Origin: Bacteroidota bacterium
GTDB lineage: Bacteria; Bacteroidota; Bacteroidia; Bacteroidales; Porphyromonadaceae
Direction of reading: 5' to 3'
Length of the DNA stretch: 64,000 nucleotides
NCBI GenBank assembly: GCA_023396255.1
Contig: JAEWWU010000013.1
Span: 260,298 to 324,297 of the forward strand
A program made the translations under genes and the position numbers. The notes below the pieces were generated by a model. The model made no database searches, was not told the DNA's origin, and saw only the letters and a list, made by a program, of their open reading frames with translations. How positions within the stretch are numbered: position 1 is the first letter of the stretch; every line of letters begins with the position of its first letter. This document shows, one piece after another, positions 1 to 9,280 of the stretch.

Positions 1-148
1 GTCGTATTGAACGACTATCAAGCCCCTATGCGCAAAATCAAATTGGTATTGCCGGCTACCTCAACCAAGCAATAATCGGATATTACTCTCTGTAGAGGCG
101 GGAGAGGTTTGCTTTGATGTTGATGTTTTTTTGAATAAAAATAAGTCT
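1..148. other. Left window edge, unresolved end of an upstream gene
   Basis: Two plus-strand frames are open from the left edge: one stops at 73-75 (TAA) and one at 93-95 (TAG). Either could be the C-terminus of a gene that starts outside the window. Neither fragment (24 or 30 residues) carries a motif I can recognise, so I cannot say which is real. No consensus TAnnTTTG promoter is visible before meaB, so meaB may be transcribed with the upstream gene. Confidence 0.3.
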
Positions 149-1246
149 ATGGTCCAAATGGAACATCCCGAAAACGATCCTCGTTATGCCGGTCTCAAGG
201 TAAACGAGGGGGTCGCCAAGCAACCTATGGTAAGCCCCTATTTTAAGCGTCGAGTGCGCAAAGAACTGTCCGTGCCGGAGTATGTCGATGCCATTATTCA
301 CGGTAATCGCACTTTTCTCAGTCAAGCAGTAACGTTGGTCGAGAGTACTTTGCCGGAACATCAGGAAAAGGCCCAAGCAATTATTGAAGGGTGCTTGCCC
401 TACTCGGGTCGCTCTATGCGTATAGGCATCACCGGGGTTCCCGGTGCCGGGAAGAGTACGTCCATCGATGCCTTTGGAATGCACCTTGTTAAGCAAGGGC
501 GTCGTTTGGCTGTATTGGCAATAGATCCAAGCAGTGAAGTATCGAAAGGGAGTATTTTGGGAGATAAGACCCGAATGGAACGCCTTTCACGCGAGCTCAA
601 CGCCTTTATTCGTCCCAGTGCAGCCGGTAATTCGCTCGGAGGAGTGGCACGCAAAACGCGTGAAACGATTGTGTTGTGCGAGGCTGCCGGCTTCGATACC
701 GTTTTTGTAGAAACCGTAGGGGTGGGGCAGAGCGAAACGGCTGTGCACTCTATGGTGGACTTTTTTCTTTTGATTCAACTTGCCGGTACCGGCGATGAGC
801 TGCAAGGTATCAAGCGAGGAATTATGGAAATGGCAGATGGGATCATCATCAACAAAGCCGATGGCGACAACATTGACCGGGCCAACTTGGCAGCTTCGCA
901 CTTTCGCAATGCGTTGCATCTTTTTCCCGAAACCGCTTCGGGTTGGGAACCTAAGGTGCTGACCTACTCGGGGTATTATGGAATAGGAATCAAGGATATT
1001 TTCGATATGATCGACAAGTATCGCCATTTTACCCAGGAGAGCGGATACTTCGAGGCCAACCGCCGTCGGCAGGCCAAGTATTGGATGTATGAAGCCGTAA
1101 ATGATGCTTTGAGAAGCTCCTTCTACGGCAATGTCGGGGTTAAGGATCTAACGCAAGCGGTAGAGGCGCAGGTTCTGGAGAATAAGATAACTCCGTTTGT
1201 GGGAGCACACCGCCTTTTAGAGGCTTATTACGAATCATTCAAATAA
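149..1246 (+). CDS. meaB: Methylmalonyl-CoA mutase-associated GTPase MeaB (ArgK family)
   Basis: G3E-family P-loop GTPase that protects and gates loading of adenosylcobalamin-dependent methylmalonyl-CoA mutase, an enzyme of propionate/succinate metabolism. A Walker A loop GVPGAGKST lies near residue 96, followed by an AIDPSS segment, an ETVGVGQSE switch region and the NKADGDN guanine-specificity motif. The reading frame opens at a TTG at 131, but I chose the ATG at 149 (a second ATG lies at 158), giving 365 aa, normal for the family. The mutase genes are not in the window. The next gene starts 18 bp downstream on the same strand, so an operon is likely. Family assignment is firm; the start is not. 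Confidence 0.9.
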   Translation: MVQMEHPENDPRYAGLKVNEGVAKQPMVSPYFKRRVRKELSVPEYVDAIIHGNRTFLSQAVTLVESTLPEHQEKAQAIIEGCLPYSGRSMRIGITGVPGAGKSTSIDAFGMHLVKQGRRLAVLAIDPSSEVSKGSILGDKTRMERLSRELNAFIRPSAAGNSLGGVARKTRETIVLCEAAGFDTVFVETVGVGQSETAVHSMVDFFLLIQLAGTGDELQGIKRGIMEMADGIIINKADGDNIDRANLAASHFRNALHLFPETASGWEPKVLTYSGYYGIGIKDIFDMIDKYRHFTQESGYFEANRRRQAKYWMYEAVNDALRSSFYGNVGVKDLTQAVEAQVLENKITPFVGAHRLLEAYYESFK

Positions 1247-1264
1247 AGACATACCTATATTACT

Positions 1265-1606
1265 ATGAGCCAAAAGAACCCTACTATGCTTTATGACGAC
1301 GAGGATGCAATTGCTTTTATCCGTAAAAACATCGCACCCGAGTTGGCAGCCAAGTTATCTGAAGACGATCTTTATTACTTTTTGGATCTTATTGCCGAAT
1401 ACTACCAAAATTCGGGATTGGTGGGAGACTATATAGAAGAGCCACAGGAGGACGAAGACGTTTTTGTGGACGAAGAGGATATGAGCCGCTTCATTATTAC
1501 TAATGCTCAAAAAGACAGTATAGGCTCTTTTACCCAAGAGGAGATTTTGAGTATTGTTTCGGCAGAATTGGATTATTGCGAATCCATCGGGCTGATGGAA
1601 GAATAA
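1265..1606 (+). CDS. Acidic conserved hypothetical protein
   Basis: 113-residue, strongly acidic protein (an EEPQEDEDVFVDEED stretch in the middle) with no signal peptide or membrane segment, so probably cytoplasmic. Predicted mostly helical by eye: an N-terminal helix (DEDAIAFIRKNIAPELA), a tyrosine-rich helix (DDLYYFLDLIAEYY) and a C-terminal helix ending in EE. I do not recognise a domain. It sits 18 bp after meaB and 9 bp before trmB, so it is almost certainly co-transcribed with them. ATG start at 1265. Real gene by codon use and spacing; function unknown. Confidence 0.75.
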   Translation: MSQKNPTMLYDDEDAIAFIRKNIAPELAAKLSEDDLYYFLDLIAEYYQNSGLVGDYIEEPQEDEDVFVDEEDMSRFIITNAQKDSIGSFTQEEILSIVSAELDYCESIGLMEE

Positions 1607-1615
1607 TTCCCTCTT

Positions 1616-2416
1616 ATGGCTAAGAAGAAACTGAAACGATTTGCCGACAACCGGCAAAACCCATTGGTGCACGAATTTCCTTACAGCCTTCTCACCGAGC
1701 AGGGATGTCCTGTGCGAGGGAAGTGGGCTTCGGAAGTATTCTCCAACGAGAACCCCATTGTGCTGGAATTAGGGTGTGGTAAGGGCGAATATACCGTGGC
1801 GTTGGCGCAGCAAGATGCCGAGCGCAATTTCATTGGGGTCGATCGCAAAGGAGCCCGTTTGTGGACCGGCGCAACGCAGGCTTTACAAGGGCAAATGCCC
1901 AACGTGGCGTTTGTGCGTACCGATATTCACTTGATTCGCAAAATTTTTGCTCCGGGAGAGGTCGATGAGTTGTGGATCACCTTCCCTGATCCGCAAATGA
2001 AGAAAACACGTGCAAGGCTGTTGTCTTCGGTATTCTTCTCTCTATATACCTCTTTCTTGAAGCCGGGGGGAATTATACACCTCAAAACGGACAGCAATTT
2101 TTTGTACACCTATACGCAGTGGTTGCTTTGTGCCAACGGCATAGAACCCCTTGCCGATACCAATGACCTCTATGCTGCAGACAATGCCCAACGCATAGGG
2201 GTGCCCCACGTGCTTACCTTTTACGAAAGACAATGGTTGCTGCGAGGAAAAAGCATCAAATATCTGCGTTTCGCTCTGCCTCACTTGGAGCGTTTTGTGG
2301 AACCCGAGAGTGAGCCGGAGCACGATGACTACACGGCAATGACCCGTGTAGATTCGCAGTTGCTCGACTCGGTTGATGCTTTTTTCACTCCTAAGGAGGA
2401 CGAACCAACAGAATAA
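1616..2416 (+). CDS. trmB: tRNA (guanine-N7-)-methyltransferase TrmB
   Basis: SAM-dependent methyltransferase that makes m7G46 in the variable loop of tRNAs. The SAM-binding motif VLELGCGKGEYT lies near residue 50, the NFIGVDRKGARLW acidic-loop segment follows, and the family hallmark ITFPDPQMKKTRARL (PDP with following basic residues) is present, then HLKTDSNFLYTYT. At 266 aa it is somewhat longer than the E. coli enzyme (239 aa); the extra length is a C-terminal acidic tail (EPESEPEHDDY onward). ATG start 9 bp after the previous stop; mrp starts 12 bp downstream. Confidence 0.93.
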   Translation: MAKKKLKRFADNRQNPLVHEFPYSLLTEQGCPVRGKWASEVFSNENPIVLELGCGKGEYTVALAQQDAERNFIGVDRKGARLWTGATQALQGQMPNVAFVRTDIHLIRKIFAPGEVDELWITFPDPQMKKTRARLLSSVFFSLYTSFLKPGGIIHLKTDSNFLYTYTQWLLCANGIEPLADTNDLYAADNAQRIGVPHVLTFYERQWLLRGKSIKYLRFALPHLERFVEPESEPEHDDYTAMTRVDSQLLDSVDAFFTPKEDEPTE

Positions 2417-2428
2417 GAAAACAGAACT

Positions 2429-3547
2429 ATGACGGTAACAGTAGAACAAATTTTATCGGCTTTGAGCCACGTGCGCTATCCCGGCAAAGAAGGTGATGTC
2501 GTTTCCTTGGGAATGGTGCAGGCACAAGATATTTTGCTCAATGGCCGGGAGGTGACCATTAGGGTACACTTTCCCAAACAGAGAGATCCATTTGCCAAGT
2601 CGGTGGTTAAAGCCATCGAAACAGCCGTTCTGACCTACGTTTCTGCGGATATGGAGGTCAAGGGGCGGGTAACACCGCTCTTTCCCGAGGAGCAGTCGCA
2701 GGTAAAAGAGGAACAACCCCTTCAAGGGGTCCGCAATGTGATTGCCGTATTTTCGGGCAAAGGAGGAGTGGGCAAGAGTACCATTACCGCCAATTTGGCG
2801 GTGGCTTTGGCACGTGCCGGCTATAAAGTAGGGTTGCTGGATGCCGATGTCTATGGTCCGTCGATGCCCAAGATGTTTGCTTGCGAAGATGCCCGTCCTG
2901 TTTTGGCTAAGGTGGGCGGTAAAGACCTCATTGAGCCCATTGAGGTGGAGGCAGGTGTCAAGCTTCTTTCCATTGGCTTTTTTGTAAACCCTGAGCAAGC
3001 TCTTTTGTGGCGAGGTACAATGGCGAGTAATGCGCTTAGTCAGTTGATCAGAGACGGCAATTGGGGTGAGCTGGACTACTTCCTATTAGATATGCCTCCC
3101 GGAACGGGAGATATCCACTTGACTTTGGTGCAGAATGTTTCTGTGACGGGCGCAGTTGTGGTAACAACGCCACAGCAGGTGGCTTTGGCGGACGCCGTAA
3201 AGGGCATCAATATGTTCCGAGAGGACAACGTCAATGTCCCTGTCTTGGGTTTGGTCGAGAATATGGCTTGGTTTACCCCTGCCGAGTTGCCTCAAAATAA
3301 GTATTATATCTTTGGGAAAGAGGGTGGAGTGGCTCTGGCCCGAGAAATGGGAATCGAGTTGTTGGGGCAAATTCCTTTGGTGCAGAGTGTATGTGCCTCC
3401 GGGGACGAAGGGCGTCCCATTGCTGCCGATGAAGAGTCGCCCCTAAGGGATGCTTTTGCCTCCTTGGCAAACCGAGTGGTGGCAGCCGTAGAAGAACGTA
3501 ACCAAACATTGGCTCCAACGCAAAAGGTGGAGATTACCAAACGGTAG
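2429..3547 (+). CDS. mrp: Mrp/ApbC-type P-loop iron-sulfur cluster carrier
   Basis: Cytoplasmic ATPase of the Mrp/NBP35 family that carries [4Fe-4S] clusters to apoproteins. The N-terminal ~90 residues form a MIP18/DUF59-like domain (VEQILSALSHVRYPG); the deviant Walker A FSGKGGVGKST lies near residue 110, followed by LLDADVYGPSMPKMF and LDMPPGTGDIHLTL. The cysteine pair that usually bridges the dimeric cluster site is missing: the corresponding loop reads ENMAWFTPAELPQNKYYIFG. From memory, other Bacteroidota Mrp proteins look similar there. 372 aa, ATG start, 12 bp after trmB, probably the last gene of the operon. Confidence 0.9.
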   Translation: MTVTVEQILSALSHVRYPGKEGDVVSLGMVQAQDILLNGREVTIRVHFPKQRDPFAKSVVKAIETAVLTYVSADMEVKGRVTPLFPEEQSQVKEEQPLQGVRNVIAVFSGKGGVGKSTITANLAVALARAGYKVGLLDADVYGPSMPKMFACEDARPVLAKVGGKDLIEPIEVEAGVKLLSIGFFVNPEQALLWRGTMASNALSQLIRDGNWGELDYFLLDMPPGTGDIHLTLVQNVSVTGAVVVTTPQQVALADAVKGINMFREDNVNVPVLGLVENMAWFTPAELPQNKYYIFGKEGGVALAREMGIELLGQIPLVQSVCASGDEGRPIAADEESPLRDAFASLANRVVAAVEERNQTLAPTQKVEITKR

Positions 3548-3701
3548 AGAAAGAGGCAGATACAAAATTTAAAAAGTAATGGAGCGAAAGGGGTATAGAG
3601 CCTTCTTACTCCTAATCGATAGAGATAGAGAAAATAGAATAAGCAGTGGGGATTTGTAGCCACGAGGATTCAAACACTCTGCTTAGTGAATAAGGAAAAA
3701 G

Positions 3702-4132
3702 AAAACAGTAGGTCGGTCTGTCGCTGTTTGGGTACGGAGGCTCTCTTGTGAGGGTGTCTGTACGCCGAAGAGAGGAAAGTCCGGGCAACACAGAGTACCA
3801 TACTTCCTAACAGAAAGCTGTCCGCGAGGGTAGAGTAGCGTAACAGAAAAGAACCGCCCGACCTCAAAGAGGCAACGGAGTTGCTCCTTTGAGTCCATCG
3901 ACCGGTCGGGTAAGGGTGAAAAGGCGAGGTAAGAGCTCACCGGCAGCGTGGCAACACGTTTGCGCCGTACGCCTTATGGGTTGCAAGATCAAGTATACCG
4001 GCAATATCGGGGTTACTCGCTCCGTGCCGGGGGGTAGATTGCTTCAGTTGTGCGGTGACGTACAACGTAGATTAATGACAGACGCTCTGCTTAGGCGGAG
4101 GCACAGAACCCGGCTTATAGGTCTACTGTTTT
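3702..4132 (+). ncRNA. rnpB: RNase P RNA (class A)
   Basis: Catalytic RNA of ribonuclease P, which matures tRNA 5' ends. The universal 5' core GAGGAAAGTCCGGGC is at 3772-3786, and the 3' core ACAGAACCCGGCTTATAG is at 4103-4120. The terminal helix closes between GAAAACAGTAG (3701-3711) and CTACTGTTTTC (4123-4133), a perfect 11-bp pairing that fixes both ends to within a few bases. The approx. 430-nt length is normal. Small open frames overlapping it on both strands are not genes. No clear TAnnTTTG promoter is visible in the 150 bp upstream. Confidence 0.96.
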
Positions 4133-4160
4133 CTCCTTATTTTATTGGATACAGATACCG

Positions 4161-5606
4161 TTGATAAAGGTGAAGAAAAAGAAATCGAACAAACATACCG
4201 CTTCCAAGCAAACATCTCTCGGGAGGGCTTCTCGGAAAAGATTCGAGGCAAAAAAGAAAAAGGTGCGCCTTTTACGTTTCTTGGTGCATAGGAGTATTCT
4301 TTTTGTAACCAAGGATGTGTGGCATATTACGCAGGTTACCGGTTCTCCCTTACGCCGTTTTGGGATCAATGCCCTCAAGAGTTTGTATATGGCGGTTAAG
4401 GGTTTCATAGATCTCAATCTTTCCAACTTGGCTTCGGCTTTGGCGTACAGTACGGTGCTTTCCATTGTTCCTCTCTTGGCGGTTATTGTGGGAGTGGCAA
4501 AGGGCTTTGGCTTCCAACAAACGGTGTACGACTTCTTGCTCTCCTATATGCCCAGTCAGGCAGAACAGTTGAAGCAGATCTTTGGCTTTGTGGACAATTA
4601 CCTCTCTCAAGTGCAGGGTGGTTTGTTCTTAGGGGTGGGGCTTGTGTTTCTCTTCTACACGGTATTCAACCTGCTCTCCAACATAGAGGCAGCTTTTAAT
4701 ACAATTTGGGGAACACCTCGCAACCGACCGTGGACCCGCAAGGTGGTCGATTATTTGGCACTCTTGTTGCTGTTTCCCATTTTTATAACACTTTCTTCCG
4801 GTGCCACATTGGTGATGGCGACCATTAAAAACAGCTTTTTTCAAGATTATATCTTTCTCACTCCCATCATAGAGAATGTGTTTACGCTGGTTCCGTATGT
4901 GATTATCATCTTTATGTTTACGGCCCTCTTTATGTGGCTGCCCAGCACTCGGGTGCGGTTTGTGCCCGCTCTGATTGCCGGGACTTTGGCTGGGGTTTCT
5001 TTTCAAATTTTTCAGGCGCTCTATATGACCGGATTGTTTTGGATTTCCAAGTACAATGCCATTTATGGAGGATTTGCAGCTTTCCCATTGTTGCTCCTTT
5101 GGATTCAGTTGGCGTGGAATATAACGCTCTTCTGTATGCGATTGGGCTTTGCTATTCAGAACGTGCATACTTTTGCTTACGAGAAAGAGAGTTCCAACGT
5201 ATCGCGCCGCTATTCGGATTTCTTAGCCATTGTAATAATGGCACATATTGTGCAGCGGTTTGTAAATCCTAAGGGATTAAAGCCTCACACGGTGGTGTCG
5301 CTCTCGGATGCCTGCCGTTTACCTATTGCTATTACTTCCAAGGTGGTAGAGCAGCTGCACTTATTGGGCTTGATTATAGAGGTCAATTATGACCCCAAGG
5401 GGAAGGAAGCGTACTACCAACCCGCAGTGGATACGGAGCAATTAACAGTGGGCTATTTGGTAGCTAAGTTAGATGCCTATGGGGTAGAAGATTTTCAGAT
5501 TGATATGGAGCAGTTTCGTAAGCCGTGGCAACTACTTCTTGCAACTCGCAGAGCCTATGTCGAGGCTCCGGCAGACACTTTATTGCGCAATTTATTGGTA
5601 GAGTAA
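4161..5606 (+). CDS. YihY/BrkB family integral membrane protein
   Basis: Inner-membrane protein of the YihY/UPF0761 family, once called RNase BN or virulence factor BrkB; molecular function unsettled. A basic N-terminal ~50 residues is followed by NLASALAYSTVLSIVPLLAVIVG, typical of the family's first membrane segment, then about five more hydrophobic segments up to residue ~340 (including LLLWIQLAWNITLFCMRLGFA). The C-terminal ~130 residues are soluble and resemble the winged-helix-like tail of Bacteroidota members. The frame starts at TTG 4161; GTG 4170 is an alternative and there is no nearby ATG, so the true start is uncertain. It begins 28 bp after rnpB. Confidence 0.85.
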   Translation: MIKVKKKKSNKHTASKQTSLGRASRKRFEAKKKKVRLLRFLVHRSILFVTKDVWHITQVTGSPLRRFGINALKSLYMAVKGFIDLNLSNLASALAYSTVLSIVPLLAVIVGVAKGFGFQQTVYDFLLSYMPSQAEQLKQIFGFVDNYLSQVQGGLFLGVGLVFLFYTVFNLLSNIEAAFNTIWGTPRNRPWTRKVVDYLALLLLFPIFITLSSGATLVMATIKNSFFQDYIFLTPIIENVFTLVPYVIIIFMFTALFMWLPSTRVRFVPALIAGTLAGVSFQIFQALYMTGLFWISKYNAIYGGFAAFPLLLLWIQLAWNITLFCMRLGFAIQNVHTFAYEKESSNVSRRYSDFLAIVIMAHIVQRFVNPKGLKPHTVVSLSDACRLPIAITSKVVEQLHLLGLIIEVNYDPKGKEAYYQPAVDTEQLTVGYLVAKLDAYGVEDFQIDMEQFRKPWQLLLATRRAYVEAPADTLLRNLLVE

Positions 5607-5759
5607 AAGAATATTTGGAGTATTTGTGTTTGGCAATTTCACCAAAAATAGAGTTGTTTTTGTAATTGCGAGAAGACAGAATGACTCTTTTTGAACATAT
5701 TTGCGACAGATTTCCCAAGAAAACAATTGCCAAGATGGCTTTCCCGTCAAAATTAAATG

Positions 5760-5768
5760 TACTTTTGT
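5760..5768 (+). promoter_or_regulatory. Predicted -7 box of the nadBCA operon
   Basis: TACTTTTGT at 5760-5768 matches the Bacteroidota -7 element TAnnTTTG(Y). It predicts a transcript start near 5775 and a leader of about 28 nt before the nadB ATG. The nearest upstream TTG (5727-5729) is 30 bp away, wider than the usual 19-23 bp, so the -33 element is doubtful. Its location in the only gap before the operon supports it. Confidence 0.45.
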
Positions 5769-5802
5769 TGGCAATGATAAATTACTCTTTAAGGAAAAGC
5801 AG

Positions 5803-7389
5803 ATGAGGCACTTCGATTTTGTGGTCATCGGGGGAGGATTGGCCGGGCTTTATACGGCCCATTTCCTTGTGCGTAGCGGTCGCGTAGCTTTGGTGGCGCG
5901 TGCTTCGTTGGAAGAGAGTAATTCCTATTATGCGCAAGGAGGGATTGCTGCTGTCACAGACAGTACCGATACGCCCGAGCAGCATTATGCCGATACGATG
6001 GAAGCCGGAAGAGGGTTGTGTAACCCACAGGCTGTAGATGTTCTCACAAGAGAAGCACCTGCACGAATCGATGAACTTATGGCTATGGGGATGCACTTCG
6101 ATACCGAAGGCGATCACTTGGCTTTAGGGTTGGAAGGGGGGCATCATCGCAAACGAATTCTCCACGCTGGAGGCGATGCCACGGGGCGTTTGGTTACCTC
6201 CTTTATGATCTCCAAAATAGAGAAAGACGTCAACATTGAGATTTTTGACCATCATATAGCTTGCGAACTGATAATTGAGGATGGAGCTTGTCGAGGCGCT
6301 TGGTTCTACAATGAGCGAGAGCATCGTATAGAGACATTCCTCACCGGAGCTGTGGTTTTGGCTATGGGGGGAGCTGGGGCTCTCTACACGCCAACGACTA
6401 ATCCACCCACAGCATTGGGCGATGGCTTGGCTTTGGCTTATCGTGCTGGAGCTCGGTTAGCGGATTTGGAGTTTGTACAGTTTCATCCTACAGCATTGTA
6501 TGTGCCGGGGAATGCCTCTTTCTTGGTTAGCGAGGCCGTTCGAGGGGAAGGCGCTTTCTTGCTCAACAGTCGCGGAGAACGTTTTATGACCCAGAAACAC
6601 CCGTTGGCAGAGTTAGCTCCGAGAGATGTAGTGGCACGCTCTATCTTTGAACAGATGGAACAGAGCGGAGAGCCTTGCGTAACCCTTTCTCTCAAGCATT
6701 TGAATGCCGAATGGATTCTACGCCGTTTCCCTACCATTGCGGAACATTGTCGTCGTTTGGGGTTAGATATGACCAAAGAAATCCCTGTCTCCCCGGCAGC
6801 TCATTACACGGTAGGCGGTATTTGTGTCGATTTGCACGGGGCTACTTCTGTACCCCGCTTGTATGCAGTGGGAGAGGTTGCCTCGTCCGGTGTGATGGGT
6901 GCCAATCGTTTGGCTTCCAATTCGCTGATCGAGTGTTTGGTTTTTGGCAAACGAATAGCCGATTACGCCACTCGTTCGGTTTTTACAGAGGATTGTCGTT
7001 GGTCTCAGTCGCTTACTCCACCCGTTGCTCTGACGAGTAAGGAGGCAAGTTTGCAGTGGCACACCCAACAAGAACCTGAGTATATGCAGCATTTGGGGGC
7101 TTTGCTTATGACCAACGTGGGCATTGTGCGTAGCCATCATTCTTTGTCCGAGGCTGTGCAGCAGATCGAATCGACCTTGAAAGAGCTCAATTCTTCTGTT
7201 TCGGGTAACATATATGCTCGATTGACCTACAATCGCCATTTGGTGGCGTGGCTCATTGCAAGGGCAGCACTCTTACGTACCGAGAGCCGTGGAGGACATT
7301 TCCGTAGCGATTACCCCCAAACGAATCCTGTGGCAGAGACCTACCGAACCTTGATTTGCGGCACACAGATTACCCACGTTTCATTATAA
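5803..7389 (+). CDS. nadB: L-aspartate oxidase NadB
   Basis: FAD-dependent oxidase that converts L-aspartate to iminoaspartate, the first step of de novo NAD synthesis. The N-terminal FAD-binding motif VVIGGGLAGL is followed by SYYAQGGIAA, the substrate-region EGGHHRKRILHAGGDATG, and QFHPTALY; the C-terminal flavoprotein segment contains VGEVASSGVMGANRLASNSLIE. The frame extends upstream to a TTG at 5701, but the ATG at 5803 starts directly with MRHFDFVVIGGG as in homologues, giving 528 aa, the usual length. It is the first gene of nadB-nadC-nadA, 12 bp before nadC. Confidence 0.96.
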   Translation: MRHFDFVVIGGGLAGLYTAHFLVRSGRVALVARASLEESNSYYAQGGIAAVTDSTDTPEQHYADTMEAGRGLCNPQAVDVLTREAPARIDELMAMGMHFDTEGDHLALGLEGGHHRKRILHAGGDATGRLVTSFMISKIEKDVNIEIFDHHIACELIIEDGACRGAWFYNEREHRIETFLTGAVVLAMGGAGALYTPTTNPPTALGDGLALAYRAGARLADLEFVQFHPTALYVPGNASFLVSEAVRGEGAFLLNSRGERFMTQKHPLAELAPRDVVARSIFEQMEQSGEPCVTLSLKHLNAEWILRRFPTIAEHCRRLGLDMTKEIPVSPAAHYTVGGICVDLHGATSVPRLYAVGEVASSGVMGANRLASNSLIECLVFGKRIADYATRSVFTEDCRWSQSLTPPVALTSKEASLQWHTQQEPEYMQHLGALLMTNVGIVRSHHSLSEAVQQIESTLKELNSSVSGNIYARLTYNRHLVAWLIARAALLRTESRGGHFRSDYPQTNPVAETYRTLICGTQITHVSL

Positions 7390-7401
7390 CTCTCTATTGC
7401 G

Positions 7402-8247
7402 ATGATTCAAGACCATAACCAAGAACTATTAGATTCTCTTATACGTATTGCCATTGCCGAAGATGTGGCAGGAGGAGATTTGGCCACACACTCCATTATT
7501 CCCGCCCAAACCACCGCTATCGCCGTGATGACGGCAAAGGCGGAGGGAGTCGTTTCCGGAATAGAGGTTGCTCGGAGGGTAATAGATACTATGGGGCCCA
7601 ATACGTTTGTCCCTTTGGTGCAGGATGGCGACTATGTACATCCCAAGCAGGAACTGGTTCGAATAGAAGCAGCTTACGACACTTTGCTTAGCAGCGAACG
7701 CATTATGCTCAACTTTTTGCAGCGGATGTCCGGGATTGCAACTGCCACCCACCGATTGGCGGAATTGATCAAGGGCACCGGGGTTGCCCTCTTGGATACA
7801 CGTAAAACTTTGCCGGGGCACCGTTTTACCGACAAGATGGCGGTTCGTCACGGAGGAGGCACCAACCACCGTATGGGGCTCTACGATATGGCGATGCTTA
7901 AGGACAATCACATCAAAGCCGCCGGAGGGATAGCTCCTGCCGTTGCTCAAGCACGCAAGTGCCTGCCCATCTCCATTAAGATAGAAGTAGAGACGACCAA
8001 TTTGGACGAAGTGGCTCAAGCGTTGCAGGCCGGAGCCGATATTATTATGCTCGATAATATGAGTTGCCCCGATATGAGCAAGGCTGTAGAATTGATCGCC
8101 GGCAGAGCCAAAACGGAGGCATCCGGAAATATAACTGCCGAGCGTATTGTGCAGGTGGCGGCAACCGGGGTCGATTACATCAGCGTTGGAGCTATCACCC
8201 ACACCGTGAAAGCTCTGGATATAAGTATGAACTTCGTCGAAGGATAA
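7402..8247 (+). CDS. nadC: Nicotinate-nucleotide pyrophosphorylase (carboxylating) NadC
   Basis: Quinolinate phosphoribosyltransferase: quinolinate plus PRPP gives nicotinate mononucleotide, CO2 and pyrophosphate. Recognisable motifs are AEDVAGGDLAT at the N-terminus, RIMLNFLQRMSGIAT, LLDTRKTLPGHR, VRHGGGTNHRMGLYDMAMLKDNH (the phosphate/quinolinate site), IEVETTNLDE and the C-terminal ISVGAITHTVKALDISMNF. 281 aa, ATG start, typical size. Lies between nadB and nadA with short gaps (12 and 19 bp). Confidence 0.96.
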   Translation: MIQDHNQELLDSLIRIAIAEDVAGGDLATHSIIPAQTTAIAVMTAKAEGVVSGIEVARRVIDTMGPNTFVPLVQDGDYVHPKQELVRIEAAYDTLLSSERIMLNFLQRMSGIATATHRLAELIKGTGVALLDTRKTLPGHRFTDKMAVRHGGGTNHRMGLYDMAMLKDNHIKAAGGIAPAVAQARKCLPISIKIEVETTNLDEVAQALQAGADIIMLDNMSCPDMSKAVELIAGRAKTEASGNITAERIVQVAATGVDYISVGAITHTVKALDISMNFVEG

Positions 8248-8266
8248 TAATATTACACCATTTTCT

Positions 8267-9208
8267 ATGAATAGAACTCAAGACCCAACCATAGAACAGC
8301 TGTATGCTGAAATAGAAGAACTTAAAGCCAAGCGTAATGCCGTTGTATTGGCGCACTACTACCAGCGTCCCGAAGTGCAGCGTGCTGCCGACTATTTAGG
8401 AGATTCTCTGGGGCTGTCGCAACAGGCGGCTAAGACAGAGGCCGATGTAATTGTTTTTTGTGGAGTGCACTTTATGGCAGAGACGGCTTCTGTAATAGCT
8501 CCCCACAAAAAGGTGCTTATTCCGGTGCAGGATGCAGGTTGTACCTTGGCCGAGAGTGTAACGGGGGCACAGTTGGCAGCTTGGAAGGAACAAAACCCCA
8601 CAGGGTTGGTGGTGAGTTATGTAAACACAACGGCCGATGTTAAAGCGCAAACTGATTATTGCGTAACCTCTGCCAATGCCTTGAAGGTGGTGCAATCTTT
8701 GCCAACCGATGTGCCCATTCTTTTTGGTCCTGACAAAAATTTGGGACGCTACATTTCCCTCGTGACAGGTCGAGAGATGGAGCTGTGGCAGGGAGATTGC
8801 TATGTACACCGCCATATCACTCCCGAGTTGGTAAGGCTGTTCTTGAATGATTATCCCGAGGCAGATGTACTCATCCATCCCGAATCGGTAGCTTGTTCCG
8901 ATTTGGAAATTTTGGGTCACCCTCGTTGTTTTGTAGGATCCACCACCGGAATTATGCAGCATCCGGCCAAAACGGACAAGAGCACTTTTGTTATCGCCAC
9001 CGAACCCGAGGTATTGGCAGAGTTGACGCGGCTCTATCCTGAAAGAACCTTTGTTCCCATTGCTCCAGAGAGCCAATGCGAGTATATGAAACTGACTACT
9101 TTGATCGATTTGCGCGACTGTCTTTTGCACGAACGCTACGAAGTAAAAGTTCCCGAAGAGATCAGAGAGCGTGCGCTTATCCCCATAGAGCGTATGCTGC
9201 AATTTTAA
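8267..9208 (+). CDS. nadA: Quinolinate synthase NadA
   Basis: [4Fe-4S] enzyme that condenses iminoaspartate with dihydroxyacetone phosphate to quinolinate, between the NadB and NadC steps. The N-terminal AVVLAHYYQRPEVQ and DYLGDSLGLSQQAA motifs are conserved. The three cluster cysteines appear in VQDAGCTLAE, ESVACSDLEIL and APESQCEYMKL. 313 aa, ATG start. It closes the operon and is followed by a hairpin terminator at 9226-9270. The cluster makes it oxygen sensitive, compatible with an anaerobe. Confidence 0.96.
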   Translation: MNRTQDPTIEQLYAEIEELKAKRNAVVLAHYYQRPEVQRAADYLGDSLGLSQQAAKTEADVIVFCGVHFMAETASVIAPHKKVLIPVQDAGCTLAESVTGAQLAAWKEQNPTGLVVSYVNTTADVKAQTDYCVTSANALKVVQSLPTDVPILFGPDKNLGRYISLVTGREMELWQGDCYVHRHITPELVRLFLNDYPEADVLIHPESVACSDLEILGHPRCFVGSTTGIMQHPAKTDKSTFVIATEPEVLAELTRLYPERTFVPIAPESQCEYMKLTTLIDLRDCLLHERYEVKVPEEIRERALIPIERMLQF

Positions 9209-9225
9209 TTGACAACTTTTTTGTG

Positions 9226-9270
9226 GCACCTCTCGCCTCTGAAATAGGGGGGAGGTGTCTTCATTTTTAT
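9226..9270 (+). terminator. Rho-independent terminator of nadBCA
   Basis: Imperfect stem GCACCTC...GAGGTGT (9226-9259) with a G/C-rich inner part (CGCCTC against GGGGGG), followed by TTCATTTTTATTTT. It separates nadA from the helicase gene that begins at 9281. Confidence 0.6.
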
Positions 9271-9280
9271 TTTACATTAT

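Noticed and set aside
3889..4164. 91-residue plus-strand frame
   Set aside because: It lies inside the RNase P RNA and has no family features.
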